Shown: positions 35,306 to 44,977, numbered from the stretch's first letter. The stretch: DNA of 64,000 nt from Bacteroidales bacterium (GCA_035647615.1 DASRND010000001.1:1-64000), one strand, 5' to 3'. Translations and numbers: made by a program. The notes: a model not told the origin generated them from the sequence alone.

Positions 35306-37906
35306 ATGAAGTTCGTAAGCTTTTTCCTGCTGTTGCTGCCGCTTTTTCTTACGGCGCAAGTCTTCGATGATTTCTCGGATGGGGATTTTACCCAAAATCC
35401 ACCCTGGCATGGCAACACAGATCATTTCGTGGTAAATGCAGACTTTATACTTCAGCTCAACAGCGAAGGCGAAAATACCTCTGTGCTCACTACCGCCTTT
35501 GTTGCTGTGGCACCTATGGAATGGCGGTTCAGGATTAAATTGGCCTTCAGCCCGTCCACCAATAACTACGCGCGTTTTTATCTTGCAAGCGATGCTGTCG
35601 ATCCGCTTGCAGCACAACAGGCGTGGTTTATACAATTTGGCGAAAGCGGCACCAACGATGCCATCCAACTTTTCCATCAGGAAGGCTCTGCGCTTACTTC
35701 CATTTGCCGCGGTACCGAAGCATTGATTGCAAACTCTTTCGATCTGTGGCTGCGGGTGAGGGTGGATGAATCTGGAAACTGGAGCATCGAACGAGCAGAC
35801 ACACCGCAAAACCTGTGGCTGCAAGAAGCGCAGGGCGTTGGCATTTCTCCTGTGGGAAACCGCAGCCTCGGGGTGTTGTGTAAATATACAGCCAGCAACA
35901 GCAAGCGATTTTATTTTGATGATGTGTATGCCGGCCCAATCGATATTGATGTGCAACCGCCCAAAGTGCTGCAGGTGCAGGTTACAGGTAGCAATACGCT
36001 GGACATTCTTTTTGATGAAGCTGTTGATGAAGCTGATGCTGAAACGCAGGCCAATTACAACGTTTCGCCACAGATAGGATATCCATTGGTTGCTGAACGC
36101 GATGATGCGAACCCGGCGCTGGTGCATCTTACGTTCGACCGCGATTTCCCCAACGCCACGCAGCTCACTATTACCATACAAAATATAGCCGACCTTTCCG
36201 GCAACGTCATGGAACCCGACACGTTGGCTTTCAGCATTTTTGCGCCTGCAGCGCATGATGTGGTGATCAACGAAATTATGGCCGATCCTTCTCCACCCGT
36301 TGGACTGCCCGATTGGGAATATCTGGAGTTGTTTAACACGACAGATTTTGACATCGATCTTAGCGGTTGGAAATTGTTGATCGGATCAACCGTAAAGCTT
36401 TTTGTTGATGTAAATATTGCTGCCCATGGGTTTCTTATTTTGGGTCACAAGGATGCGGCGCCGGATTTAATATTTGCAGGACCATTTTATGGCTTCTCTT
36501 CTTTTGCGCTCACCAACAGCGGGCAACAGCTTGTGCTGATGAATCCGCAGGGAGCCGTTATATCGGCAATCACCTACAGCGACGCGTGGTACAACGATCC
36601 CATCAAAAAAGACGGCGGCTGGTCGCTTGAGCAAATCGATCCTGCCAATGCCTGTGGCGGCAAGAACAACTGGACAGCTTCGACGAGCCAACAAGGCGGT
36701 ACGCCCGGCGCTGTCAATTCTGTGGACGATGCAAATCCCGATGTTACGCCGCCTTTTGCACAGCGCATCGAAATTGCCGACACGGCTACATTGATATTGC
36801 ATTTTTCCGAATCCATGGACAGCCTACAGATGGCATCTGCGAATTTGTATGAAGTTCAGCCGGGTGCGCTGCGTCCGGTAATTGCGCAGCATTCTTTCCC
36901 GCATTATCAGAAAGTCATCCTGCAATTTGCAAATCCCTTTTCGGCCACCACAATTTATACTTTGTCCCTTACGGGAAATATTTCCGACTGTGCCGGCAAT
37001 CCCGTCGATCAGACCAAAACCGTACAATTTGGCTTGCCTGCTGACGTGGCGCCGCAGGATGTTGTGATTAATGAAGTGTTGTTTAATCCCAAAGATGACT
37101 TTGTGGTGGGCGTCGATTTCGTCGAAATTTACAACCGATCTGATAAAATTATCGATTTATCAAAAATGATGTTGGCCACCGAGGATAAAAAGACGGGGTC
37201 GATTAATAATCCTAAAAATATCAGTACCACCAGCTTTTTGTTTTTTCCACAACAATACCTCGTGCTTACCACCAAACCTGAGGTGGTGGCGCAGCAATAT
37301 TTCACATCAGCACCCGAAAATTTTCTGCAGCTTCCAAGCCTGCCTTCTTACAGCAACGATGCGGGAGTGGTGGTGCTCACCACGCTTTATTTCGAAACCA
37401 TCGACCGGTTTGCTTATCGCGAAAAGATGCACTATCCGTTGCTTGCCAGCTATGATGGCGTTTCTTTGGAGCGCATCCATTACGACCGGCCGGCAACCGA
37501 CAGCACCAACTGGCATTCGGCGGCGCAGGATGTGGGGTTTGCAACGCCCGGCCTTCAAAATTCGCAGTTTAGCCCGTTGCTGGTAACGGATGATCCGATT
37601 ACGGTGAGTCCCGAAATTTTCTCGCCCGACAACGATGGCTCCGACGATGTGTTGAATATTCATTACAATTATGAGGAGCCGGGTCGCAATGCAAGCATCA
37701 CCATTTACGATGCACGGGGCCGAAAGATTCGCCAACTCACCGACCATGAGCTGCTGGGCACTTCCGGCCAGCTTTCGTGGGACGGCCTCGACGACCAGCG
37801 GCAGAAAGCTCCCATCGGCATTTACATCATCTATGTGGAAGTTTTCGATTTAAACGGCAATGTACATCATTACAAGAAAACCGCTGTGCTCGCTACCCGA
37901 CTTTAG
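35306..37906 (+). CDS. Secreted lamin-tail-domain surface protein
   Basis: An 866-residue exported protein. A signal peptide (1-17) is followed by a LamG-like domain (VFDDFSDGDFTQNPPW, to about 210) and an SbsA-type Ig module (about 217-315). The first lamin-tail domain (about 318-430) has INEIMADPSPPVGLPDWEYL. A second Ig module and a second lamin-tail domain (INEVLFNPKDDFVVGVDFVE, from about 590) follow. The C-terminal about 90 residues resemble a FlgD/gliding-type module (FSPDNDGSDDVLNIHY, then ITIYDARGRKIRQL), often a T9SS type B-like signal. Lamin-tail proteins of this kind are surface or matrix adhesins; no catalytic motif is seen. Confidence 0.82.
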   Translation: MKFVSFFLLLLPLFLTAQVFDDFSDGDFTQNPPWHGNTDHFVVNADFILQLNSEGENTSVLTTAFVAVAPMEWRFRIKLAFSPSTNNYARFYLASDAVDPLAAQQAWFIQFGESGTNDAIQLFHQEGSALTSICRGTEALIANSFDLWLRVRVDESGNWSIERADTPQNLWLQEAQGVGISPVGNRSLGVLCKYTASNSKRFYFDDVYAGPIDIDVQPPKVLQVQVTGSNTLDILFDEAVDEADAETQANYNVSPQIGYPLVAERDDANPALVHLTFDRDFPNATQLTITIQNIADLSGNVMEPDTLAFSIFAPAAHDVVINEIMADPSPPVGLPDWEYLELFNTTDFDIDLSGWKLLIGSTVKLFVDVNIAAHGFLILGHKDAAPDLIFAGPFYGFSSFALTNSGQQLVLMNPQGAVISAITYSDAWYNDPIKKDGGWSLEQIDPANACGGKNNWTASTSQQGGTPGAVNSVDDANPDVTPPFAQRIEIADTATLILHFSESMDSLQMASANLYEVQPGALRPVIAQHSFPHYQKVILQFANPFSATTIYTLSLTGNISDCAGNPVDQTKTVQFGLPADVAPQDVVINEVLFNPKDDFVVGVDFVEIYNRSDKIIDLSKMMLATEDKKTGSINNPKNISTTSFLFFPQQYLVLTTKPEVVAQQYFTSAPENFLQLPSLPSYSNDAGVVVLTTLYFETIDRFAYREKMHYPLLASYDGVSLERIHYDRPATDSTNWHSAAQDVGFATPGLQNSQFSPLLVTDDPITVSPEIFSPDNDGSDDVLNIHYNYEEPGRNASITIYDARGRKIRQLTDHELLGTSGQLSWDGLDDQRQKAPIGIYIIYVEVFDLNGNVHHYKKTAVLATRL

Positions 37907-37940
37907 CGGAAACCGTCCGCCAAAGAAGAACTTAATTAAA

Positions 37941-38441
37941 ATGAAAACACTCTACATCCATGGCCTCGACAGCTTCCCGGTTCCTCAAAAGATGGAGATC
38001 CTGCGCAACGCCGGACTGGAAACTGTCGCGCTTCACATGAATTATCGCACCGATACAGATATCTATACCAACCTGCGTGATTATGCGCTTGGTCAGAAAG
38101 TAGATTTTATTGTAGGGAGTTCGTTGGGAGGTTTCCTGGGCTATTGGCTTGCCGAAGATTTGGGGCTGCCGTGTCTGCTTTTCAATCCCGCCATGAATTA
38201 TCGCAACAAATTGGAACCCCACCTGCCAGACATCCCCCAGCTTCGCTGCCCGTCGCGTTATGTTGTGATCGGTGCTCATGATGATGTGGTAGAACCGACA
38301 GCAAACATACGGTTTTTCAGAGAAAACAATCGCAGCAACTGCCGGCAGCGCGTGGTGGTGTGCGAGTGGCTAAAACATCAAATCGATTTTGGTACTTTTG
38401 AGGAGATGGTATATTGGGCGTTGGCGGGGCTGAAAAGATAG
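37941..38441 (+). CDS. YqiA/YcfP-like alpha/beta hydrolase
   Basis: A 166-residue protein with KTLYIHGLDSFP at the start, the nucleophile elbow GSSLGGFLGYWLAED (Ser in GxSxG) and a short alpha/beta-hydrolase body. His near the C-terminus (WLKHQIDFG) may complete the triad. This size matches YqiA/YcfP esterases. Substrate is unknown. The ATG at 37941 is chosen; upstream sequence in frame belongs to the end of the lamin-tail gene. Confidence 0.75.
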   Translation: MKTLYIHGLDSFPVPQKMEILRNAGLETVALHMNYRTDTDIYTNLRDYALGQKVDFIVGSSLGGFLGYWLAEDLGLPCLLFNPAMNYRNKLEPHLPDIPQLRCPSRYVVIGAHDDVVEPTANIRFFRENNRSNCRQRVVVCEWLKHQIDFGTFEEMVYWALAGLKR

Positions 38442-38444
38442 TTT

Positions 38445-39134
38445 TTATTTGCCGGCATACGCCAAGGAGGCAATGCTCACTTTTACCTGATCGACGGTGA
38501 GCAAAATCTGCGCACAAGCCTCCATAGTGGCGCCGGTAGTGATAATGTCGTCGATGAGCAGCAGGTGTTTGCCACGGATTTTTTCGGGATTCTGCAGACT
38601 GAATTTCCCTTTCACATTTTCGGCTCGAAGCAAACGCGACTTTTTGGTCTGTGTTTCTGTGGCGAAATTGCGATAAAGCACCTCCGTTTCGAGTTGCGAA
38701 TTCAGTAAAGGAACCATGGCACTTGCAATGACCTCGCTTTGATTGTATCCTCGTTTTCGTTGTTTGCTCCAATGCAGGGGCACCGGCACAATCGCATCGA
38801 TGTTGCTGAAATTTTCGCATCGGCATAGCTCACGCGCAAAAAGTTCGCCCAGCAGCGAACCTATTTCACGCCGTCCTTTATATTTGAAGCGGTGCATCAT
38901 GTGTTGCACCCGCCCGGCACGCGAAAAATAGAGGAAAGAAGTAGCGTATTGAAAATTAACCCTTCCCCAGAAGGTAGCGGCCACAGGATTCTGATCGTCT
39001 TTATGAAAATTTGTGCGCGGCAAACGCATACGGCAGCGGGTGCAAAGCGTGTGTTCGTTGCGGTAAAGTAGATTGCCACAGCCCTCGCATACTACCGGGA
39101 AAAACAACTCGATGAAATCCTGAAACATTGCCAT
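38445..39134 (-). CDS. comF: ComF family phosphoribosyltransferase-like protein
   Basis: A 229-residue ComF protein. The N-terminal zinc finger has CEGCGN and CTRCRMRLP (four Cys). The type I PRTase domain follows, with the PRPP motif LLLIDDIITTGATMEAC and the flexible region KRGYNQSEVIA. ComF proteins take part in DNA uptake or nucleotide handling in competent species. The start may be the ATG at 39134 or the second ATG at 39128. Confidence 0.93.
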   Translation of the reverse strand: MAMFQDFIELFFPVVCEGCGNLLYRNEHTLCTRCRMRLPRTNFHKDDQNPVAATFWGRVNFQYATSFLYFSRAGRVQHMMHRFKYKGRREIGSLLGELFARELCRCENFSNIDAIVPVPLHWSKQRKRGYNQSEVIASAMVPLLNSQLETEVLYRNFATETQTKKSRLLRAENVKGKFSLQNPEKIRGKHLLLIDDIITTGATMEACAQILLTVDQVKVSIASLAYAGK

Positions 39135-39270
39135 GCTTCAAATATACAACTTTACCAGTGAGGAAAGTTTTACTTTTAAAATTTACTCGAAGGGGGTTAA
39201 TGCGTCAGAAGTTTCTTCGGACGTCTCGTAAACATTAAGTAAACGCTGGGGGTCCGGTAGGAAAACGGGA

Positions 39271-40569
39271 TCAGATTCCGGTTATCAGATGATAGTTTTT
39301 CTTGCCGCGTTGTGCCAGGATATATTTGTTGCGCAGCAAGCAGCTTTCATCAACGATAAAGCCGTCGGATACTTTTTCTTTGTTGATGGAGATGGCGCCG
39401 TTTTTCAGAAACTCACGAGCTTCGCGGCGTGAGGAAGTAACGTCGGTTTTTTCGACCAGAAATTCTATGATAGGAATCCCCTGTCGTATTTCGTCCATTG
39501 CCACCTGGCTTTGCGGCACACCCTCGAAGATGCTCAGCAGAAGTTCCCCGCTCAGCTTCTTGAGCGTGTCGGTGGTGCCTTGCCCAAAGAGCAATCCCGA
39601 TACATCAACGGCTGCTTCGTAGTCGTCGGCAGAGTGAATCATGGTGGTAATTTCGCGCGCCAGCACTTTTTGTAGTTCGCGGCGATGCGGTTCCAGCTTG
39701 TGCTGTTCGATCAAACTATCAATTTCTTCTTTTGGCAGCAGCGTAAAAATCTTGATGTAGCGCTCGGCATCGTCGTCGGAAGTGTTGATCCAAAACTGAT
39801 AAAAAGCGTACGGCGAGGTTTTTTCGGGATCGAGCCACACGTTGCCTTCTTCTGTTTTGCCAAACTTGCCGCCGTCGGCTTTGGTGATAAGCGGGCAGGT
39901 GAGCGCAAATACGTCGTGCTCGTGGCCCAGCTTGCGGCGGATTAGTTCGGTGCCCGTTATAATGTTGCCCCACTGGTCGGAGCCGCCCATTTGCAGCTTG
40001 CAGTTGTGCTGCTGGTATAAAGTCAGAAAATCCGTTCCCTGCACCAGTTGATACGAAAATTCGGTAAACGACATGCCCTCTTTCGACTCGGAGCTGAGGC
40101 GGCTTTTCACACTCTCTTTGGCCATCATATAATTTACCGTAAGGTGCTTCCCGATGTCGCGGATGAAATCCAGGAAAGTATATTCCTTCATCCAGTCGTA
40201 GTTGTTTACCATCAGGGCACCATTGGCGGTTTCAGTGTTAAAATCAAGGAAGCGCGCAAGTTGATTTTTGATACACTCCTGGTTGTGGCGCAGCGCCGTT
40301 TCGTCAAGCAGATTTCGCTCTTTTGATTTTCCTGAAGGATCGCCAATCATTCCGGTGGCGCCACCTACCAGAACGATAGGACGGTGACCATGCACCTGAA
40401 AATGTTTGAGCATCATCACCGATACCAGGTGCCCGATGTGCAATGAGTCGGCCGTGGGGTCGATGCCCACGTATGCGGTGGTCATTTCGCGTTGCAACTG
40501 CTCATCCAGTCCGGGCGTCATATCGTGGATCATGCCACGCCATTTCATCTCTTCAATAAAATTCGTCAT
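39271..40569 (-). CDS. tyrS: Tyrosine-tRNA ligase
   Basis: A 432-residue class I synthetase. The HIGH signature appears as [14 protein letters not shown], the KMSKS-type signature as [12 protein letters not shown], and tyrosine recognition as [14 protein letters not shown] and [11 protein letters not shown]. The C-terminal S4 RNA-binding domain (about residues 365-430) ends in a basic KKNYHLI. Length is normal. Confidence 0.97.
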   Translation of the reverse strand: MTNFIEEMKWRGMIHDMTPGLDEQLQREMTTAYVGIDPTADSLHIGHLVSVMMLKHFQVHGHRPIVLVGGATGMIGDPSGKSKERNLLDETALRHNQECIKNQLARFLDFNTETANGALMVNNYDWMKEYTFLDFIRDIGKHLTVNYMMAKESVKSRLSSESKEGMSFTEFSYQLVQGTDFLTLYQQHNCKLQMGGSDQWGNIITGTELIRRKLGHEHDVFALTCPLITKADGGKFGKTEEGNVWLDPEKTSPYAFYQFWINTSDDDAERYIKIFTLLPKEEIDSLIEQHKLEPHRRELQKVLAREITTMIHSADDYEAAVDVSGLLFGQGTTDTLKKLSGELLLSIFEGVPQSQVAMDEIRQGIPIIEFLVEKTDVTSSRREAREFLKNGAISINKEKVSDGFIVDESCLLRNKYILAQRGKKNYHLITGI

Positions 40570-40709
40570 GTATCAAAAAATTAGGCTGCAAAGATAAAAT
40601 TATCAATCATCATCCTACCCGGAAACCATCGTGGAGGTTCATTGGTCGTTGTGTTGGCTGTTGCTGAATAAATTATGGCATCATCCGCAAACATGCTTAC
40701 TTTTGCCTG

Positions 40710-41732
40710 ATGATATTAGTAACCGGAGCTACAGGATTGGTAGGCACACATTTGCTGTTGGCGCTTTCGCGGAAGGGCAAAAAGGTGCGTGCCCTCAGGC
40801 GCAAATGCAGCGACATGGATCAGGTGCGGAAAGTTTTTGGGTGGTACGAAGATGATCCTGACAATTTATTGCAGTCTATCGATTGGATAGAAGGCGACGT
40901 GCTGGATGTGGATTCATTGCGCAAAGCCATGCAACAGGTAGAGTTCATTTATCATTGTGCCGGCAAAGTTTCTTTCGATTCATTCGATCGTCATGCTCTG
41001 CTTCATGTAAACCAACAAGGCACCGCCAATGTGGTGAATACGGCCCTCGAGGGTGGTGTAAAAAAGCTGTGTCATGTAAGTTCGGTGTCGGCGCTGGGCA
41101 AAAGCAAACAAGGCGAAACCATCGACGAGCAGAACTACTGGAAGACCTCCAACAAAAATTCCATTTATGCCATCAGCAAATATGCCGGCGAGCGGGAAGT
41201 TTGGCGTGGCCACGAGGAAGGACTGCCTTCTGTAATCATCAATCCTTCCATCATCATTGGTCCGGCTCAGTGGGACAGTGGCAGCACACGGCTTTTTTCG
41301 ACCATTTATAAAGGAGTTCCCGCCTACACCAATGGTATCGGCGGCTATGTGGATGTGCGCGATGTGGCCGAAATTCTGATTCGTCTTATGGAATCCGACA
41401 TTTCCGGAGAACGCTTCATCGTCTCTGCCGAAAATTGTTTGTTCGAGACCATCATCACTCAGATAGCGAGGGTGCTCAACAAAAAACCTCCGCTGCTGCG
41501 GCTTTCTCCGTGGATGGGTGAGGCCGGATGGATGGCCGAACATATCCTGCGTATTTTTGGCCGTACGCCCACGCTCACCAAAGAAATAGCACGGTCGGCG
41601 TTTCACAGGTTTTATTACGACAACAATAAAATCGTTAAGGCGCTTGACTATAAATTTATTCCCGCCGATGAAGCCATTGCGCATACCGGCAAAATTTTCT
41701 TGAAGGAACATCCGAAAAAGAAGAGAAGCTAA
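40710..41732 (+). CDS. NAD-dependent epimerase/dehydratase (extended SDR)
   Basis: A 340-residue enzyme of the extended short-chain dehydrogenase family. The Rossmann start GATGLVGTHLLLAL and the catalytic YAISKYAGE (Tyr-xxx-Lys) are present, with Ser in HVSSVSALG. It resembles dihydroflavonol-4-reductase/sugar epimerase-like enzymes of Bacteroidota. Substrate is unknown. The ATG sits only four bases after a TACTTTTG promoter-like box, so the mRNA may be leaderless. Confidence 0.85.
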   Translation: MILVTGATGLVGTHLLLALSRKGKKVRALRRKCSDMDQVRKVFGWYEDDPDNLLQSIDWIEGDVLDVDSLRKAMQQVEFIYHCAGKVSFDSFDRHALLHVNQQGTANVVNTALEGGVKKLCHVSSVSALGKSKQGETIDEQNYWKTSNKNSIYAISKYAGEREVWRGHEEGLPSVIINPSIIIGPAQWDSGSTRLFSTIYKGVPAYTNGIGGYVDVRDVAEILIRLMESDISGERFIVSAENCLFETIITQIARVLNKKPPLLRLSPWMGEAGWMAEHILRIFGRTPTLTKEIARSAFHRFYYDNNKIVKALDYKFIPADEAIAHTGKIFLKEHPKKKRS

Positions 41733-41819
41733 ATTGTTAAATTAACCTATCTGCAAGCGGTTTCGCGGTAATAAATTTTAAATTTGCAACAAATCATATT
41801 TGTAAAATAAATCATAACG

Positions 41820-42344
41820 ATGAAAAAAATAGGAATCTTTTACTGGCCGCTCAAAGGCAACGTGGCCACCTGCGCCAAAAAAATCGAAGCAGAATTTGGT
41901 GCCAACCAGGCCAGGCTGCAAAGTATCGATAAAGCAAATCCGGAAGATCTCGAAGGGCTTGACCTCATCATTTTGGGCGGCTCTACCAGCGGCGCCGACG
42001 CATGGCAGCAAGCCAGCGCCAACAATCCGTGGTTTGACTTTTATGCCAATTTCGAAAAGAAACCACTCTCCGGAACGCCGGTAGCTATCTTTGGCCTCGG
42101 CGACCAAATTCTGTATCCCGATCATTTTGTGGACAACATGAAATTGATAAAAGAAGAGATGGAAAAAGCCGGCGGAAGCATCGTCGGACGCTGGCCAACC
42201 GAAGGATACGACTTTACTGGCAGCGAGGCAGTAGAAGGTGATAAATTTGTTGGCCTTGCACTCGATGAAGATCAGCAGGACGATCTCACCGACGAGCGTA
42301 TCCGGGGGTGGGTGAATCAGATTAAAAAGGAAGCTGGCATATAA
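41820..42344 (+). CDS. Flavodoxin
   Basis: A 174-residue long-chain flavodoxin. The FMN phosphate loop appears as IFYWPLKGNVATCA in a divergent form (the usual TxTGxT is not kept). LIILGGSTSGADAWQQA and VAIFGLGDQILYPDHFVD are the two isoalloxazine-binding loops. It carries low-potential electrons in anaerobic metabolism. The changed phosphate loop is noteworthy. Confidence 0.87.
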   Translation: MKKIGIFYWPLKGNVATCAKKIEAEFGANQARLQSIDKANPEDLEGLDLIILGGSTSGADAWQQASANNPWFDFYANFEKKPLSGTPVAIFGLGDQILYPDHFVDNMKLIKEEMEKAGGSIVGRWPTEGYDFTGSEAVEGDKFVGLALDEDQQDDLTDERIRGWVNQIKKEAGI

Positions 42345-42368
42345 ACAAACAGCCACAAAGAATAGAAC

Positions 42369-42404
42369 TACCCGCTGCATTGATTTGTAGCGGGTATTTT
42401 TTTT
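42369..42404 (+). terminator. Rho-independent terminator after flavodoxin, first copy of a duplicated element
   Basis: TACCCGCT (42369-42376) pairs with AGCGGGTA (42389-42396), followed by eight T. A near-identical element lies at 43756-43790, after the next gene. Confidence 0.85.
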
Positions 42405-42434
42405 GCCTACCCGGGTTTTTATTTTAGATTTTCC

Positions 42435-42464
42435 TTGTGTGGTGTTGGTTTTTGTTTACTTTTG
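42435..42464 (+). promoter_or_regulatory. Bacteroidota-type promoter for the DUF2135 lipoprotein gene
   Basis: TTG (42435-42437) and TACTTTTG (42457-42464) are 19 bases apart, matching the -33/-7 pattern. A leader of about 220 bases would follow before the annotated gene. Confidence 0.45.
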
Positions 42465-42486
42465 ACTCCAAAAAAATAGATCTGAA

Positions 42487-42659
42487 ATGAAAATAAAGCA
42501 CCTGCCCTTACCGGGGTTTTTATGAGGAGAATCGCTGCTGCGCCAGACCACATCCTTTCCGGAAGAGAAAACGCCCTTCCTGCAAGCTTACCTTTTGTGA
42601 TTCAATCAGAGGGTTTTATTATGCGAAATAAAGCATCAGCTTATTACATTATTATTTAA
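42487..42659 (+). other. Long leader with two overlapping short reading frames
   Basis: The gap between flavodoxin and the lipoprotein gene holds a 12-codon frame (42487-42525, start MKIKHLPLPGFL) that overlaps by ATGA a 45-codon frame (42522-42659, start MRRIAAAPDHI). They follow the promoter and might be a leader peptide with a coupled small protein. No family match is recognised and chance cannot be excluded. Confidence 0.2.
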
Positions 42660-42696
42660 CAAAACATTAATTTTTTAACTATCAAATCATTAAATT

Positions 42697-43680
42697 ATGA
42701 GAACAAACAAATTTCTAAGTCTTCTGGCACTTGTCGGCCTTTCGGTGGTGCTGGTATTTTCGGCGTGTAAAAAAGATGATGACGACAAAACATCTGAAAA
42801 TTTACTCGAAAAATCCTATTTCACCGTTGAAAATGGTGTCTATAAAGATGCGGGTTTTCCAGCCAAATCCGATTCACAATCAGCTCCGGAAATCGATGCA
42901 GTGTATGGAAACGCTTCTGTGCTGGAAGGTGGAAGTAATCCTATTTCTATTCAAACCTCATCTTTGGTGAAAGAAGTAATGATAGGCGTAGAAGGCGTTA
43001 ACGGTTACTACAGCGTTCCGGCCAGTAACTTAAAGTCTGCTGACGAAGTCTATCTGGTTATCCTCTTGTTGAGTCAGGATTTTGAAAAGGATTCGTTTGT
43101 AATTTTACTGGCAATCCAAAATGATCAAAACCTGGTAAGTACCCACGAGACTATTACCGTTACCAGAATAGAAGCCGGTACAGGAAAACTTCAGATCAGT
43201 TGCTCCTGGAATCAGCCTAATGACATCGACCTGCATCTGGAGGAACCCAACGGAGAGGAAATTTATTATGGCAATGAAATATCGGATAATGGTGGCATTT
43301 TGGATGTTGACTCCAATGCCGGTTGCAGCATCGACAACATCAACAGCGAAAATATTACCTACGGTGATACAGCAATCGTCGAAAATGGCAATTACATTGT
43401 AAGAGTTGACCTGTGGTCCAACTGCAGCGTAGAATCAAATACGAATGTTGTTGTTACAGCACTTTATAATGGGCAGAAAATCAATCCTACCTCTGGTACT
43501 AACCCGTATAGCGGAATCTTTACCCAGGCAGATGAAGATTATGGTGTTGAGGGTGATGGCAGAGAAATAATGAAATTTGCAATCGGAAACATGAAGGATG
43601 GTGGAGCCACCGAACAAAGGATCAAATTTGTCTATCCCAAAAATGAGTCGGTTACAAAATCAACAAAAGGCCAAAAATAA
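42697..43680 (+). CDS. DUF2135-type lipoprotein
   Basis: A 327-residue lipoprotein (lipobox FSAC, Cys at about residue 24), followed by an acidic DDDDK stretch. The C-terminal part resembles DUF2135/YfaP: SWNQPNDIDLHLEEPNGEE, then GGILDVDSNAGCSIDNINSENI and VRVDLWSNCS. The domain is found in surface proteins of unknown role. The N-terminal about 150 residues are not recognised. It is bracketed by two copies of the same terminator element. Confidence 0.7.
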   Translation: MRTNKFLSLLALVGLSVVLVFSACKKDDDDKTSENLLEKSYFTVENGVYKDAGFPAKSDSQSAPEIDAVYGNASVLEGGSNPISIQTSSLVKEVMIGVEGVNGYYSVPASNLKSADEVYLVILLLSQDFEKDSFVILLAIQNDQNLVSTHETITVTRIEAGTGKLQISCSWNQPNDIDLHLEEPNGEEIYYGNEISDNGGILDVDSNAGCSIDNINSENITYGDTAIVENGNYIVRVDLWSNCSVESNTNVVVTALYNGQKINPTSGTNPYSGIFTQADEDYGVEGDGREIMKFAIGNMKDGGATEQRIKFVYPKNESVTKSTKGQK

Positions 43681-43755
43681 ATGTAGCTATTCAACGGCTC
43701 TTTTTTTCGGAGAAGATAAAAACGGTCCAAAAGTTATGTTTTGATAAAGAACAAA

Positions 43756-43790
43756 TACCCGTTGCATTGATTTGTAGCGGGTATTTTTTT
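43756..43790 (+). terminator. Terminator, second copy of the element at 42369-42404
   Basis: TACCCGTT pairs with AGCGGGTA (one G-T pair), and the loop GCATTGATTTGT is identical to the first copy. T run at the end. Confidence 0.8.
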
Positions 43791-43976
43791 GGCTTCGCAG
43801 TCGGAATAGTTTACATGCAAATAAAAAAAGGCCAATCGTGAGTTACAACGCACGGAATGCAGGTTTAAATCCCTTATCTTTTCGTTGCAAAAAATTGATT
43901 ACAATCGAAGATTAGTATGATTACAGCAAAATATTTGATTGTAATCGAAAATGTTCCAAAATAAAAACGTGCTTTT
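43791..43976. other. Gene-free stretch with an inverted repeat
   Basis: GATTACAATC near 43900 and GATTGTAATC near 43942 are reverse complements, so a hairpin with a loop of about 30 bases is possible. No reading frame or known element was seen. Confidence 0.35.
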
Positions 43977-44087
43977 TTAAAAACTAAACTTTACACTTAC
44001 CACTGCCTGTGAGGGACGCAGCCGGAAGGTCGATTCCCACACGGTAAAATCCCATGCCAGATAGTTGGTGTAATTGTCGTTTGGATC
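43977..44087 (-). pseudogene. C-terminal remnant of an outer-membrane-type protein
   Basis: A 36-codon open frame with no start, preceded by a stop, reads NYTNYLAWDFTVWESTFRL and ends VSVKFSF. The pattern resembles the final strands of large outer-membrane proteins such as DUF5916 members, which often end in an aromatic residue. The rest of the gene is missing. Assignment to a family is tentative. Confidence 0.4.
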
Positions 44088-44102
44088 TTATTGGTGAAGT
44101 GT

Positions 44103-44122
44103 CGTGGTTGACTTAAACCACG
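44103..44122. terminator. Hairpin next to udk
   Basis: CGTGGTT pairs with AACCACG around a six-base loop. It lies just downstream of the udk stop, but there is no long T tract for udk, so its terminator role is uncertain. Confidence 0.35.
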
Positions 44123-44130
44123 GACAACAA

Positions 44131-44748
44131 TCAGGTATTAATCCCCAGCTTGTTTTTAATTTTGGTTGTAAGAATATCGATGGCTACATGATTGGCGCCG
44201 CCCTGTGGCACAATGATGTCGGCGTAGCGCTTTGTAGGTTCGATAAACTGGAGGTGCATAGGTTTCACGAAATATTCGTAATGCTCCAGCACGCCCTGCA
44301 CCGAGCGGCCACGCTCTATCAGGTCGCGGCGCACAATGCGCATCAGCCGGTCGTCGGTGTCGGCATCCACAAAAATTTTGATGTTGAATTTGTTGCGAAG
44401 CTTGGCATTGGTAAAGATCAAAATGCCTTCCACGATGATTACTCTACTTGGAAATATCGTCACCGTTTCTTTGGAACGGGCACAGGTCACGTACGAATAA
44501 ACCGGTCGTTCGATTGCCACGCCGCTGATGAGCTGGTCGATGTGTTTGATGAGCAACTCAAACTCGATGGAGGCGGGGTGGTCGAAGTTGATTTTTTTCT
44601 TTTCCTCTTCCGGCAGGTGCCCATTGTCTTTGTAGTAAGAGTCTTGCGAGATGACCGAGACAGAATTTTGTGGAAGTCCGTGAATGATCTTGTTGAGTAC
44701 TGTGGTCTTCCCTGACCCCGATCCGCCGGCAATTCCGATAATAAGCAT
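44131..44748 (-). CDS. udk: Uridine kinase
   Basis: A 205-residue enzyme that phosphorylates uridine and cytidine. The P-loop is GIAGGSGSGKTTVL; the substrate region follows as NFDHPASIEFELL and the lid region as FVDADTDDRLMRIVRRD. Length is normal. It is part of nucleoside salvage together with tdk. Confidence 0.96.
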   Translation of the reverse strand: MLIIGIAGGSGSGKTTVLNKIIHGLPQNSVSVISQDSYYKDNGHLPEEEKKKINFDHPASIEFELLIKHIDQLISGVAIERPVYSYVTCARSKETVTIFPSRVIIVEGILIFTNAKLRNKFNIKIFVDADTDDRLMRIVRRDLIERGRSVQGVLEHYEYFVKPMHLQFIEPTKRYADIIVPQGGANHVAIDILTTKIKNKLGINT

Positions 44749-44977
44749 GGTGTGAGTTGTATTTGTTATTGAGCAAAAATAATCAAATACAAAACAAAAC
44801 GAAGCATAATGCTAAATTGGCTTGATTACAAATTGTGCATGGCGCAGAGAGCAAGGCGCATAGCGCAGGGATGAATAAAAGATACAACACCACAAAGCTG
44901 CAAAGTAACAGAGTTTTCTGATTTCTCTGCGTCTTTGCGGCTCAGCGGTTTTTATGTGTTTTTGTCGTAAAGGCTAT
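44749..44977. other. Short intergenic stretch with repeat-like sequence
   Basis: No gene seen. It holds GCGCAGAGAGCAAGGCGCATAG-like sequence and a CTCTGCGTCTTTGCGG motif, both resembling dispersed intergenic repeats seen in several Bacteroidota genomes. The similarity is from memory and not tested. Confidence 0.3.
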
